A stretch of DNA of 64,000 bases from Actinomadura macra NBRC 14102. Its GTDB lineage: Bacteria; Actinomycetota; Actinomycetes; Streptosporangiales; Streptosporangiaceae. The stretch is from NCBI RefSeq assembly GCF_001552215.1, contig NZ_BCQT01000017.1:248001-312000 (forward strand). The letters are read 5' to 3'. The translations under genes were made by a program, and so were the position numbers. Below the pieces are notes generated by a model, which saw only the letters and a list, made by a program, of their open reading frames with translations, was not told the origin of the DNA and did no database searches. Positions 1 through 11,762 of this stretch are shown piece after piece (within the stretch, counting starts at the first letter, position 1; every line of letters starts with the position of its first letter).

Positions 1-691
1 CATCGTCACCGCGTCCTGGCAGGTCGTGAAGCCCGTGGACGACGTGATCCACACCGAGCCCGCCGCGGCGGCCGCCCGGCACGCCCGCGGGCTGATCGCG
101 GAGATGGACGCGCTCGGCGCCGACGAGTCCCGCATCGAGGTCGTCCCGCTGCGCTCGCACTGGGAGGCGGCCGGGTTGAGCCGCCACTTCATCCTCGCGC
201 GCGGCTGGAACCGGCAGGTCGACGCCGAGCGCCACTCGCTGTTCTACGAGGAGGGCGCGCTCACCGCCGACTCCTACCGCGCCTGGCTGCACAAGTGGGC
301 GGTGCACTACGTCGTCCTGCCCGAGCAGGAGGTCGACTGGTCCGCTCGGGACGAGGCCGCGATCGTGGAGGCCGGGCAGCCGTACCTGACGGAGGTCTGG
401 AGCGACGAGCACTGGCGCCTGTTCCGCGTGTCGCGGACCACACCGCTGGCCGACCGCCCGGCCGAGATCAAGCACATCAACTCCGGCGAGATGGTCATCG
501 ACATGCCCGCCGCAGGCACGGCCCTGGTACGCATCGCCTGGTCGCCCTGGCTCAGCATTGCCGGCAAGGGCGGCGCCACCGGCTGCCTGGCGCGCGCGGG
601 CGAGTTCGTCCAGATGAGCGTCAGGGGTCCTGGCCGCTACACCATCGCCGCGCGGTACGGCCTCCACCGAGGCAACCACTGCAAGAGCTGA
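1..691 (+). CDS. C-terminal part of a large membrane protein (5' end outside window)
   Basis: The reading frame is open from base 2, so the gene starts upstream of the window and about 229 codons are visible. The visible part has no membrane segment. It starts with the pattern TASWQVVKPVDD, contains YVVLPEQEVDW and ends with a beta-rich Gly-rich stretch finishing HCKS. This resembles the extracytoplasmic C-terminal domain that follows the multi-helix part of actinobacterial integral membrane proteins of the glycosyltransferase-39/YfhO kind. That assignment is only a resemblance. The gene is convergent with metK and shares a strong terminator hairpin with it. Confidence 0.55.
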   Translation, partial: IVTASWQVVKPVDDVIHTEPAAAAARHARGLIAEMDALGADESRIEVVPLRSHWEAAGLSRHFILARGWNRQVDAERHSLFYEEGALTADSYRAWLHKWAVHYVVLPEQEVDWSARDEAAIVEAGQPYLTEVWSDEHWRLFRVSRTTPLADRPAEIKHINSGEMVIDMPAAGTALVRIAWSPWLSIAGKGGATGCLARAGEFVQMSVRGPGRYTIAARYGLHRGNHCKS

Positions 692-708
692 GACGCTCGA
701 CGAACATC

Positions 709-743
709 GAGGGCCCCGGAACCGTTGCGGTTCCGGGGCCCTC
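709..743. terminator. Bidirectional terminator between the first gene and metK
   Basis: A perfect 15-bp stem (GAGGGCCCCGGAACC, 709-723, with its complement at 729-743) closes a 5-base loop GTTGC. It sits 18 bases after the stop of the upstream gene and 30 bases after the stop of metK, so it can end both convergent transcripts. Confidence 0.9.
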
Positions 744-773
744 TGCAAACGAGACGAGGCAAGCCGGGGCGGG

Positions 774-1967
774 TTACAGGCCCGCGGCGGTGGCCAGGTC
801 CTTCGCACGGTCCGTGGACTCCCAGGAGAAGTCGGGCTCCGGCCGGCCGAAGTGGCCGTAGGCGGCGGTCTGCTGGTAGATCGGGCGGAGCAGGTCCAGA
901 TCGCGGACGATCGCGGCCGGGCGCAGGTCGAAGACGTCGATGACGGCGGCCTGGATCTTGGCGACGGGAAGCTTCTCGGTGCCGAAGGTCTCCACGAAGA
1001 CCCCGACCGGGTGGGCCTTGCCGATCGCGTAGGCGATCTGGACCTCGGCGCGGTCGGCGAGTTCGGCAGCGACGATGTTCTTGGCGACCCAACGCATCGC
1101 GTACGCGGCGGACCGGTCGACCTTGGACGGGTCCTTGCCGGAGAACGCGCCGCCGCCGTGCCGGGCCATGCCGCCGTAGGTGTCGACGATGATCTTGCGT
1201 CCGGTGAGCCCGGCGTCGCCCATCGGACCGCCGATCTCGAACCGTCCGGTGGGGTTGACCAGCAGCCGGTAGCCGTCGTTGTCGAGGTCGAACTCGGCGA
1301 GCACCGGGTCGACGACGTGCTCCTTGACGTCGGGGCTCAGCAGTTCCTTCAGGTCGATGTCGGGGGCGTGCTGGGACGACACCACGACCGTGTCGAGGCG
1401 GACCGCGCGGTCCCCGTCGTATTCGATGGTGACCTGGGTCTTGCCGTCGGGACGCAGGTAGGGGACGTCACCGGTCTTGCGGACGTGCGACAGCCGCCGC
1501 GCCAGCTTGTGCGCCAGCGTGATCGGCAGCGGCATCAGCTCGGGGGTCTCGTTGGTGGCGTAGCCGAACATCAGGCCCTGGTCGCCGGCGCCCTGGCGGT
1601 CCAGGTCGTCCAGCCCCTCGCCTTCCCGGGTCTCGTAGGCGTCGTCGACGCCCTGCGCGATGTCGGGCGACTGCGCGCCGATGGACACCGACACGCCGCA
1701 GGAGTGGCCGTCGAAACCCTTCTTGGACGAGTCGTAGCCGATTTCGAGGATCTTCTCCCGGATCACGCCGGGGATGTCCACATAGGTCTCGGTGGTGACC
1801 TCACCGGCCACGTGCACCTGACCGGTCGTGATCATGGTCTCGACGGCGACCCGGCTCTTCGGGTCGTCCTTGAGCATCGAGTCGAGGATCGCGTCGCTGA
1901 TCTGGTCCGCAATCTTGTCCGGGTGTCCTTCGGTGACGGACTCGGAGGTGAACAGGCGGCGAGACAC
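774..1967 (-). CDS. metK: S-adenosylmethionine synthase
   Basis: This cytosolic enzyme makes S-adenosylmethionine from methionine and ATP. The 397 residues match the family length. Diagnostic stretches are SESVTEGHPDK (about residues 8-18), GDQGLMFGYATNE (about 128-140) and the ATP/phosphate loop GGGAFSGKDPSKVDRSAAY (about 270-290). The GTG start at 1967 is supported by AAGGAG nine bases upstream. It is the last gene of a minus-strand run mihF-gmk-rpoZ-coaBC-metK that is conserved in actinobacteria. No SAM riboswitch is recognisable in the 190-base gap before it. Confidence 0.97.
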   Translation of the reverse strand: MSRRLFTSESVTEGHPDKIADQISDAILDSMLKDDPKSRVAVETMITTGQVHVAGEVTTETYVDIPGVIREKILEIGYDSSKKGFDGHSCGVSVSIGAQSPDIAQGVDDAYETREGEGLDDLDRQGAGDQGLMFGYATNETPELMPLPITLAHKLARRLSHVRKTGDVPYLRPDGKTQVTIEYDGDRAVRLDTVVVSSQHAPDIDLKELLSPDVKEHVVDPVLAEFDLDNDGYRLLVNPTGRFEIGGPMGDAGLTGRKIIVDTYGGMARHGGGAFSGKDPSKVDRSAAYAMRWVAKNIVAAELADRAEVQIAYAIGKAHPVGVFVETFGTEKLPVAKIQAAVIDVFDLRPAAIVRDLDLLRPIYQQTAAYGHFGRPEPDFSWESTDRAKDLATAAGL

Positions 1968-2158
1968 GTACGTGAACTCCTTGCAGCGGCTGCTGACTGA
2001 CGTCGCAGGACGGATTTCTTATCGAGTTCGGCGGAGGGACGCCGCCCCTCCCCCAGTAATTCCCTACAGGTCTGGTGGCGAGTCTAGCGGGATCGGGTTC
2101 GGGCACCACCAAAGCCTCGCTAGAGCCACGTGCGCCCCGTCACAGGGCAGGTGCCCCG

Positions 2159-3379
2159 TCACACGGAACGCGGGGGTTTCAGGCGGGCCGCGACGAGATC
2201 CCACACGGTATCGGCGAGCGCCTCCTTGGCGCCGCGGGGGACGTCGGTGCGGGATCCGTCCGCACCCAGGATGACCGCGGCGTTGTCGGGTTGGCCGAAG
2301 GTCAGGCCCTCGCCGACCTGGTTGACGACGAGAAGGTCGCTGCCCTTGCGGGCGAGCTTCGCGCGACCGTTCTCCAGGACGTCGTCGGTCTCGGCGGCGA
2401 AGCCGACGATCACCTGGCCGGGACTCCGCACGCGGCCGAGTTCGGCCAGGATATCGGCGTTCTTGCTCAGCCGGATCGGCTCGGGCCCGGCGTCCTCGGT
2501 CTTCTTGATCTTCGAGCCGCGGTAGTCGGCCGGCCGGAAGTCGGCGACCGCGGCGGCCATCACGACCGCGTCGGCGCCCGCGGCGGCCTCCAGGACGGCC
2601 TGGCGCATCTCGGCGGCGGATCCCACGGGCAGCACGCGCGTGCCGGCGGGGTCGGGCAGGGCGACGTTGGCGGCCACGAGCGTCACCCGGGCGCCGCGGG
2701 CGGCGGCGGTGCGGGCGAGGGCGTAGCCCTGGAGCCCGGATGACCGGTTGCCGATGAAGCGGACCGGGTCGATGGGCTCGCGGGTGCCGCCGGCGGACAC
2801 GACGACGTGCCGGCCCGCGAGGTCGCGCCCGTCCGCACCGCGCGCGAGGACGTGCCGGGCGACCTCGAACAGCTCGGCGGGGTCGGGCAGCCGGCCGGGT
2901 CCGGTGTCCTTGCCGGTGAGCCGCCCGGAGGCCGGCTCGACGACGACCGCACCGCGGGAGCGCAGCGTCTGCACGTTCGCACGGGTCGCGGGGTGCTCCC
3001 ACATCTCGGTGTGCATCGCGGGGGCGAACACGACCGGGCAGCGCGCGGTGAGGAGCGTGTTGGTGAGCAGGTCGCCGGCGAGCCCGTGCGCGGCCTTGGC
3101 GAGCAGGTCGGCGGTGGCGGGCGCGACGAACACGAGGTCGGCGCCCTGCCCGAGCCGGACGTGCGGCACTTCGGCGACGCCGTCCCACACCTGTGACGAG
3201 ACAGGGTTCCCCGACAGCGCGGCCCAGGTGGGCTCGCCCACGAACCGCAGCGCATCGGCGGTCGGCACGACGTGCACGTCATGCCCCGACTCGGCGAACA
3301 GACGGAGCAACTCGCACACCTTGTAGGCGGCGATCCCGGCCCCCACCCCCAGCACGACACGCGGCTTAGCGGAGGTCAC
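2159..3379 (-). CDS. coaBC: Bifunctional phosphopantothenoylcysteine decarboxylase / phosphopantothenate-cysteine ligase
   Basis: Two consecutive steps of coenzyme A synthesis are fused in one 406-residue cytosolic protein. The N-terminal flavoprotein half shows GVGAGIAAYK (about residues 10-19), FVAPATADLLAKAAHG and the active-site segment PAMHTEMWEHPA, where many family members have PAMN. The C-terminal CoaB half begins near VVSAGGTREPIDPVR and carries the GNRSSG loop and the strand segment SKIKKTED. It lies between rpoZ and metK, as in Streptomyces and Mycobacterium. No strong signal argues against the first ATG/GTG of the frame as start. Confidence 0.96.
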   Translation of the reverse strand: MTSAKPRVVLGVGAGIAAYKVCELLRLFAESGHDVHVVPTADALRFVGEPTWAALSGNPVSSQVWDGVAEVPHVRLGQGADLVFVAPATADLLAKAAHGLAGDLLTNTLLTARCPVVFAPAMHTEMWEHPATRANVQTLRSRGAVVVEPASGRLTGKDTGPGRLPDPAELFEVARHVLARGADGRDLAGRHVVVSAGGTREPIDPVRFIGNRSSGLQGYALARTAAARGARVTLVAANVALPDPAGTRVLPVGSAAEMRQAVLEAAAGADAVVMAAAVADFRPADYRGSKIKKTEDAGPEPIRLSKNADILAELGRVRSPGQVIVGFAAETDDVLENGRAKLARKGSDLLVVNQVGEGLTFGQPDNAAVILGADGSRTDVPRGAKEALADTVWDLVAARLKPPRSV

Positions 3380-3521
3380 ACGCCCTCAGCCCTCCCATAG
3401 GCACCCACGCCACAATTGTCACCCGCCACACACCGCACTCCCGCGCGGGCCCTGACGACCGCGAGACGGCCCGAGCAGTCCCACGCTCCCCACAGGTACC
3501 TCAGCCCGCGACCACTGGAAC

Positions 3522-3562
3522 GTTGCGATCGCGTGCGAAGCCAGATACGAGCGAAGCGAGGA
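3522..3562 (+). repeat. Copy 1 of a dispersed intergenic repeat
   Basis: The 37-base stretch starting GTTGCGATCGCGT matches positions 34842-34878 in 33 of 37 bases, in the same orientation. The blocks GTTGCGATCGCGT and CGAGCGAAGC are identical. It lies in the gap between the 5' end of coaBC and the 3' end of rpoZ. A perfect 14-bp palindrome GCGGCGATCGCCGC follows about 40 bases later. The rest of the 293-base gap shows nothing else recognisable. Confidence 0.75.
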
Positions 3563-3672
3563 TCTGATCGCGAAGCGAGCCGCCAGGCGAGTCGGAAGCG
3601 ATGCGGCGATCGCCGCAGTGCCCGCCGAAGGAGGGCCGCCAAGGCCCGACCGCCGAGGGCACTGCATTGGCA

Positions 3673-3927
3673 CTACCCTTCGATGGGCTCGGCGTTCAGG
3701 AGGCCCTCGCGGGTCTCGCGCAGGGCGATCGAGAGGGGCTTCTCCTGGACCTGCGTCTCGACGAGCGGGCCGACGTACTCCAGCAGGCCCTCGCCCAGCT
3801 GGGCGTAGTAGGCGTTGATCTGCCGCGCGCGCTTGGCCGCGATGCTCACGAGGCCGTACTTGGTGTCGACGACCTCGAGGAGCTCGTCGATCGAGGGGTT
3901 GGTGATGCCCTCACTGCTGGCTGCCAC
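3673..3927 (-). CDS. rpoZ: RNA polymerase omega subunit
   Basis: The small accessory subunit helps assemble and stabilise the beta-prime subunit of RNA polymerase. The 84-residue protein carries the omega core: GITNPSIDELLEVVDTKY near residues 7-24, the helix AAKRARQINAYYAQL, and a C-terminal QEKPLSIALRE segment. The GTG start at 3927 is preceded by GGAAGG seven bases away. It follows gmk by about 50 bases, and a 7-bp hairpin (3954-3971) lies between the two genes. Length and neighbours are normal for actinobacteria. Confidence 0.97.
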   Translation of the reverse strand: MAASSEGITNPSIDELLEVVDTKYGLVSIAAKRARQINAYYAQLGEGLLEYVGPLVETQVQEKPLSIALRETREGLLNAEPIEG

Positions 3928-3978
3928 TCGGTGGCCTTCCGCTAGATGGCGATCCCCGTCCGCCGACGGGGCGGCGGG

Positions 3979-4677
3979 TCACTGATGAACAGCCATCAAG
4001 GCTAGCAGCTCGCGGCACACGTCCCGGACGGAGGTGTTGACGAGCGTGACGTCGAACTCCTTCTCGGCGGCCAGCTCCACACGGGCGGCGTCGAGGCGGC
4101 GCTCGATCACGTCGGGGGGCTCGGTGCCGCGGCCGGTGAGCCGGCGGACGAGTTCCTCCCAGGAGGGGGGTGCGAGGAAGACCAGGCGCGCCTCGGGCAT
4201 GGACCGGCGGACCTGCCGGGCGCCCTGGAGGTCGATCTCCAGCAGCACCGGCTCGCCGCGGGCCAGCCGTTCTTCGACGGGTCGGCGCGGGGTGCCGTAG
4301 CGGTTGCCCGTGAACTCCGCCCATTCGAGCAGTTCCCCTTCGGCGACGAGCCGGTCGAAACCGGCGTCGTCGACGAAGAAGTACTGCACACCGTGGGTCT
4401 CACCCGGCCGAGGGGACCGGGTGGTCACCGAGACCGACAGCCACACCCGGGGGTGTGAGCGCCGGATCTCGGCGACGACCGTGCTCTTGCCGACGCCTGA
4501 CGGCCCGGAGAGGACCGTCAGCCGCCGGAGGAGCGGGCCATTCGGCTTGGAGCCGTCCGGCGCAGGAATGGGTGCGCCGGGGTCGGACGGGATGGAGTCG
4601 GACTCGGGGTACCCCGAGCCGGCCGCGGCGGACTCGCCGCCGCGCCCGCCCGTGAGTCGCGCGTCAGCGGTTCGCAC
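3979..4677 (-). CDS. gmk: Guanylate kinase
   Basis: The enzyme phosphorylates GMP (and dGMP) to GDP. A P-loop SGPSGVGKST lies at about residues 57-66, followed by the GMP-binding part (SVTTRSPRPGE, then EWAEFTGNRYGTP) and the family lid region. The start is uncertain. The frame has no ATG or GTG between the mihF stop and the P-loop, so I take the GTG at 4677, which overlaps mihF by 14 bases. Another GTG lies 15 bases further upstream. The result is a Pro/Ser/Gly-rich extension of about 50 residues before the kinase core, in keeping with actinobacterial homologues. Confidence 0.88.
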   Translation of the reverse strand: MRTADARLTGGRGGESAAAGSGYPESDSIPSDPGAPIPAPDGSKPNGPLLRRLTVLSGPSGVGKSTVVAEIRRSHPRVWLSVSVTTRSPRPGETHGVQYFFVDDAGFDRLVAEGELLEWAEFTGNRYGTPRRPVEERLARGEPVLLEIDLQGARQVRRSMPEARLVFLAPPSWEELVRRLTGRGTEPPDVIERRLDAARVELAAEKEFDVTLVNTSVRDVCRELLALMAVHQ

Positions 4678-4990
4678 TTCCGCCGAACTCACGCTCCAGG
4701 GAGGCGCGCTGGTTCGCGCCGAGGCCCCGCACACGGCGGGACTCGGCGATACCCAGACGCTCCATGATCTGCTTCGCACGGACCTTGCCCACGCCGGGCA
4801 GCGATTCCAGGAGGGCCGAGACCTTCATCTTTCCGATGACGTCGTCGGCTTGTCCCTCCTTGAGAACCTCGGCGAGAGAGGTTCCCCCGTGCTTGAGCTT
4901 GTTCTTAACCTCGGCCCGCTCCTTGCGCGCCTTGGCAGCCTTCTCCAAGGCTGCGGCGCGCTGTTCGGGGGTTAGGGGCGGAAGAGCCAC
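4664..4990 (-). CDS. mihF: Integration host factor, actinobacterial type (mIHF/sIHF)
   Basis: This nucleoid-associated DNA-binding protein is specific to actinobacteria and unrelated to the HU-type IHF. The 108-residue protein has the basic N-terminal helix rich in Lys/Arg/Ala and the conserved core KVSALLESLPGVGKVRAKQ, a helix-two-turn-helix with the LPGVGK hairpin, followed by the ERLGIAESRRVRGLG recognition segment. The GTG at 4990 is preceded by GAGGTGA at good spacing. It is the first gene of the mihF-gmk-rpoZ-coaBC-metK run and probably has its own promoter just upstream. Confidence 0.95.
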   Translation of the reverse strand: MALPPLTPEQRAAALEKAAKARKERAEVKNKLKHGGTSLAEVLKEGQADDVIGKMKVSALLESLPGVGKVRAKQIMERLGIAESRRVRGLGANQRASLEREFGGSANR

Positions 4991-5784
4991 GCCGGGTCAC
5001 CTCAGGTTTCCACTCGACGGAGTCGGACGGGTTGGGAAACTAGCGAGTTCACGCCCCTTTAGGCAACGTGAAGTGCCGTTTAGCCCGCCACAAATTCATG
5101 AAAATCACTCCCCGGAGTGTCCTGAATACGGATTGTACACAACTCGGGCCCGTCGGCACCCCATCCCCATGCCTTGCTGGGACTTTCGCATGATCGTGAA
5201 AATCCCCCCTTTCTGACCCGATTTGCGGCACCGAGTACCCAAATGCCGCGGCGACCGGGCCGTGTACGGGGTCGCACGACCATGATCCCGGCACCCTCCC
5301 GACACCCCGCACCGCCCCCCAGGGAGCCACAAATGTGACGTCGCCCACACGGCGGCCGCGGGCTAGTGACGCTCGTCACGCCGGGCCGTTCCGCACGTCG
5401 GGGCCGCACCGCGCCTGCCATCCTCGTCCCAATCCGCCCGCCAAGATCGTTCCGCCCCCCGGAGGCGCCGCCCCCTCCAGCTCCCCGCTCCCCCTCGCTC
5501 CCGCCCCCGGCCGGGTCCTCCCCGGAGGACATCGGCCGCGCGGAAACGATTCCAACGGAACCGCCGTGACAACTCGGAGTAACGGTGCCGGCAAACCCCG
5601 TGTCCGGTTGAACGACTTCAGCCGTTCGCCACGTACCGGATTGTGGAAGACCGCGCCGCCCCATTGGCATTGCGAAGAAACGACTAAGAACGATCCAGCA
5701 CGCTCTAGTGGGGTCGGCGCTAAACGCTGCCCAGAAAGCAAATCTCATCTTCCGGGCGCGCGTCCGCCCCTCCCGTCCCGGCGG
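4991..5784. other. Long non-coding gap between pyrF and mihF
   Basis: These 794 bases contain no convincing gene. Two stretches (about 5050-5240 and 5570-5760) are clearly less GC-rich than the surroundings. The first holds a small inverted repeat with CACTCC and GGAGTG arms (5106-5119) nested inside ATTCA/TGAAT, and a minus-strand TACAAT box (5132-5137) inside TTGT-AC-ACAA. Open frames here have the Pro/Arg/Gly-rich composition of GC-rich shadows. The region must include the 3' end of the pyr operon and the control region of mihF. Confidence 0.6.
5037..5066 (-). promoter_or_regulatory. Candidate promoter of the mihF operon
   Basis: On the minus strand TTGCCT (5061-5066) and TAGTTT (5037-5042) are separated by 18 bases. 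This would give a leader of about 40 bases before the GTG of mihF. Based on motif match only. Confidence 0.45.
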
Positions 5785-6489
5785 CTACGGGGTGCCGGCG
5801 GAGGTGCGTCGCAGCGCGGCCGCGATACCCGCGGCGGCGGCACCGGGATCGGGCGCGCCGGTGATGGGACGGCCGATGACCAGCAGGTCCGCGCCCGCGG
5901 CGAGGGCCTGCTCGGGGGTGGCGACGCGCGCCTGGTCCTGCACGTCGGCGCCCGCAGGGCGGACGCCGGGGGTGATGAGCGTGATGTCCGGACCGACCTC
6001 CGCGCGGACGGCCGCGGCCTCCTGCGGGGAGCACACGAGCGCCTGGGCGCCCGCCTCGACGGCGAGGGTGGCGAGCCGCCGGACGGCGTCGGGCGCGGGG
6101 CCCTCGAGCCCGATCGCGGTGAGGTCCGCCTCGCGCAGGGACGTCAGGACGGTCACGGCGGCGATCGTGGTGGCCGGGGCGGCCTCGACGGCCGCGCGGA
6201 TCATGGCGGGGCCCCCGGCGGCGTGCACGGTCAGGTAGGACGGCCTGAGCCGCGCGACGGCCCTGGCGGCGCCGCGGACGGTCGCGGGGATGTCGTGCAG
6301 CTTCAGGTCGAGGAACACCTGGACGCGGCTGGCACCGCGGACGCTGGCGATGACGTCCGGCCCGTACCGCAGGTACAACTCCAGGCCCACCTTGACGGTG
6401 GAGACGTGCGGGGTCACCTGGGTGGCCCAGCGCGCGGCCGTCTCCAGGTCAGGGGCGTCCAAGGCGACGGCGATGGGGGCGGCGGTCAC
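5785..6489 (-). CDS. pyrF: Orotidine 5'-phosphate decarboxylase
   Basis: Last step of UMP synthesis: decarboxylation of orotidine monophosphate. The 234-residue TIM-barrel protein carries the signature DLKLHDIP (residues 61-68), with the catalytic Asp-x-Lys-x-x-Asp arrangement, plus VGLELYL before it and ITPGVRP and VIGRPI near the phosphate-binding end. It overlaps the pyrD stop by four bases (GTGA), so translation is probably coupled. It is the last gene of the pyr operon. Confidence 0.96.
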   Translation of the reverse strand: MTAAPIAVALDAPDLETAARWATQVTPHVSTVKVGLELYLRYGPDVIASVRGASRVQVFLDLKLHDIPATVRGAARAVARLRPSYLTVHAAGGPAMIRAAVEAAPATTIAAVTVLTSLREADLTAIGLEGPAPDAVRRLATLAVEAGAQALVCSPQEAAAVRAEVGPDITLITPGVRPAGADVQDQARVATPEQALAAGADLLVIGRPITGAPDPGAAAAGIAAALRRTSAGTP

Positions 6490-7466
6490 AGCGTCTCCTT
6501 CTCGGGCTCTTGGGGGCGCACCTGGGGCGGCACGTAGCCGGCCGGCTTGTGCGCGAGGCCCACGGCGTCGGCGAGGCGCCCGATGCGGCGCGCCGCGAGG
6601 GCCTCCTCCAGTTCGCGCAGGACTCGGGGCCCGGCGGTCGGGTCATGGAACAGGGCGGTGCCGACGGCGACGGCGGAGGCGCCGGCGAGGATGTACTCCA
6701 GCGCGTCCAGGCCGGTGGCGACGCCGCCGACGCCGATGATGGGCGTGCTGGGCAGCGCGGAGTGCACCTGGTAGACGCAGCGGACGGCGACCGGCCGGAT
6801 CGCGGGCCCGGACAGGCCGCCCGACACCCCGGTGAGGCCGGGTCGCAGGGTCCGCGGATCGATCGCCATGCCCTCCATCGTGTTGATCAGGGTGAGGCCG
6901 TCCGCGCCGGCGTCGACGCACGCCAGGGCGATCGTGACGATGTCGGTGACGTCGGGCGCGAGCTTGGCCAGGACGGGCACGCCCGGCCTGGCGTTGGCGC
7001 GGACGGCGCGGATGACCGACGCCGCGGCGGTCGGGTGCCGGGCGAACATCCGGCCGCGGTCCTCGACGTTCGGACAGGCGACGTTGACCTCGATCGCGGA
7101 GACGCCGGGGACGTGGCGGAGCCGGAGCGCGAGGTCGCCGTACTCCTCGACGCTGTTGCCCGCGACGGACACGATGGTGCGGACGTCCTGCTCGATCAAC
7201 CACGGCAGGTCACGTTCCAGGAAGGTCTCGATGCCGGGGCCAGGCAGGCCCATGGCGGTGAGCAGGCCGCTGGGGGTCTCGGTCACGCGGGGCGTGGGGC
7301 GGCCCGCGCGCGCTTGGGCCATCACCGAGGTGGTGACGAACGCTCCAAGGCGGCTCAGGTCGAAGAACTGGGCGAGTTCCCGTCCCGTCCCGCCACAGCC
7401 GGAGGCCGTCAGGACGGGATTGGGGAGCTCCAGGGCCCCGAGGGTGGTCCGGACCCGGTCGCTCAC
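6486..7466 (-). CDS. pyrD: Dihydroorotate dehydrogenase, class 1B catalytic subunit
   Basis: This FMN protein oxidises dihydroorotate to orotate. The 326-residue protein starts at the GTG at 7466, which overlaps the pyrK stop by four bases. The class 1 active-site cysteine is in IEVNVACPNV, and the FMN-phosphate loops GVGGV and AVAVGTALF are present. It lacks the N-terminal membrane helix of quinone-linked class 2 enzymes. Together with the adjacent pyrK, this indicates the NAD-linked heterotetrameric class 1B enzyme. Confidence 0.94.
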   Translation of the reverse strand: MSDRVRTTLGALELPNPVLTASGCGGTGRELAQFFDLSRLGAFVTTSVMAQARAGRPTPRVTETPSGLLTAMGLPGPGIETFLERDLPWLIEQDVRTIVSVAGNSVEEYGDLALRLRHVPGVSAIEVNVACPNVEDRGRMFARHPTAAASVIRAVRANARPGVPVLAKLAPDVTDIVTIALACVDAGADGLTLINTMEGMAIDPRTLRPGLTGVSGGLSGPAIRPVAVRCVYQVHSALPSTPIIGVGGVATGLDALEYILAGASAVAVGTALFHDPTAGPRVLRELEEALAARRIGRLADAVGLAHKPAGYVPPQVRPQEPEKETL

Positions 7467-8350
7467 TGGGAGCCTCCTTCGGAGACGCTGAGGACCCGCG
7501 GCGCGCCGAGCGCGTCGAACGGGATGGTGCCGAGGTCGCCCCAGCGGACGCGGTCGCCGCGCAGGACGGGCCCGTCCGCGCAGGCGCGCACCATGCGGGT
7601 CACGCCGTCGTCGCCGTGGACGGGGAGCATGCACGTCATGCACACGCCGGTGCCGCAGGCGCCCGTCCGCTGGAGGAACTCCTCGACCGACACCTGGGAC
7701 GGCAGGCCGAAGTCGCCGGCGACCTGGGTGACGGCGCGCAGCAGGCCGGTGGGGCCGCAGCCGTAGACGACGTCGGCGCCGGTCTCCTGGAGGATGCGGG
7801 GCAGCACGTCGCGGACGGTGCCGCGCTCGCCCATCGAACCGTCCTCGGTGGTGATGGTCGCGGAGTCGCCGATGCGCTGCGCCATGCGGGACCCGAACAC
7901 GGCCTTGGCGGACGGCCCGCCGAGCACGAAGTGCACCTGGCAGCCGCGCCGCAGGAGCGTGTCGGCGAGCGCGAACACGGCGGCGCCGCCGGGGCCGCCG
8001 CCGACGAGCAGGCAGGCCACGGGGTCGCGCGGAAGCCGGAACGGGCGGCCGAGCGGCCCGAGCAGGTCGACCTGGTCACGGGAGCGGCGCCCGGCGAGCC
8101 AGGCGGTGCCGGGTTCGGTGTCGGCGAACACGATCTCGACGGTGCCGCCGTAGTCGGACTTGACCTCGTGCACACCGAAGCAACGGCGTGCCAGCCGGGA
8201 GGTGTGCTCGCCGCCGATGGCGAGCGCCAGGAACTGGCCGGGCCTGAACCGCTCGGCGACTGCGGGGGCCACCAGCGTCATCGCGTGGTAGTCCTGCACC
8301 TGGCGGACCGTCAGGACCGTCGCCGACGTCTGCACCGGTGTGTCGGACAC
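7463..8350 (-). CDS. pyrK: Dihydroorotate dehydrogenase electron-transfer subunit
   Basis: PyrK carries FAD and a [2Fe-2S] cluster and passes electrons from PyrD to NAD+. The 295 residues contain a ferredoxin-reductase-like FAD domain (FRPGQFLALAIG, about 36-47), an NAD domain (LLVGGGPGGAAVFALA) and a C-terminal cluster motif with cysteines at 232, 237, 240 and 257 (C-x4-C-x2-C-x16-C), as in PyrK. The GTG at 8350 has GAGGAGAGGGAG upstream. It sits 76 bases after carB. Confidence 0.94.
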   Translation of the reverse strand: MSDTPVQTSATVLTVRQVQDYHAMTLVAPAVAERFRPGQFLALAIGGEHTSRLARRCFGVHEVKSDYGGTVEIVFADTEPGTAWLAGRRSRDQVDLLGPLGRPFRLPRDPVACLLVGGGPGGAAVFALADTLLRRGCQVHFVLGGPSAKAVFGSRMAQRIGDSATITTEDGSMGERGTVRDVLPRILQETGADVVYGCGPTGLLRAVTQVAGDFGLPSQVSVEEFLQRTGACGTGVCMTCMLPVHGDDGVTRMVRACADGPVLRGDRVRWGDLGTIPFDALGAPRVLSVSEGGSQ

Positions 8351-8426
8351 CCGCTCTCCCTCTCCTCGTTCGCCGCGCCGGGCGTGGGCGGGCGAGGCTG
8401 GTCGCCCGGCCCCCGCCCGGCGCCTG

Positions 8427-11761
<3,335 letters not shown>

Positions 11762-11762
<1 letters not shown>

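Noticed and set aside
852..2000. Long plus-strand frame opposite metK, and similar frames opposite carB, coaBC, pyrC and pfkA
   Set aside because: These are antisense shadows of strong genes in GC-rich DNA; the translations are Asp/Gly/Arg/Val-rich with no family motifs.
1968..2158. A SAM riboswitch before metK
   Set aside because: No SAM aptamer signature could be recognised in the gap; only a normal Shine-Dalgarno sequence is seen.
5160..5215. A second 6C RNA because of the CCCCCC run near 5208
   Set aside because: The C-run is not in the loop of a stable stem and no partner hairpin is present.
5080..5748. Minus-strand open frame of about 220 codons between pyrF and mihF
   Set aside because: Its composition is Gly/Arg/Pro-rich, it shows no domain or ribosome-binding site, and its coding bias is that of non-coding GC-rich sequence.
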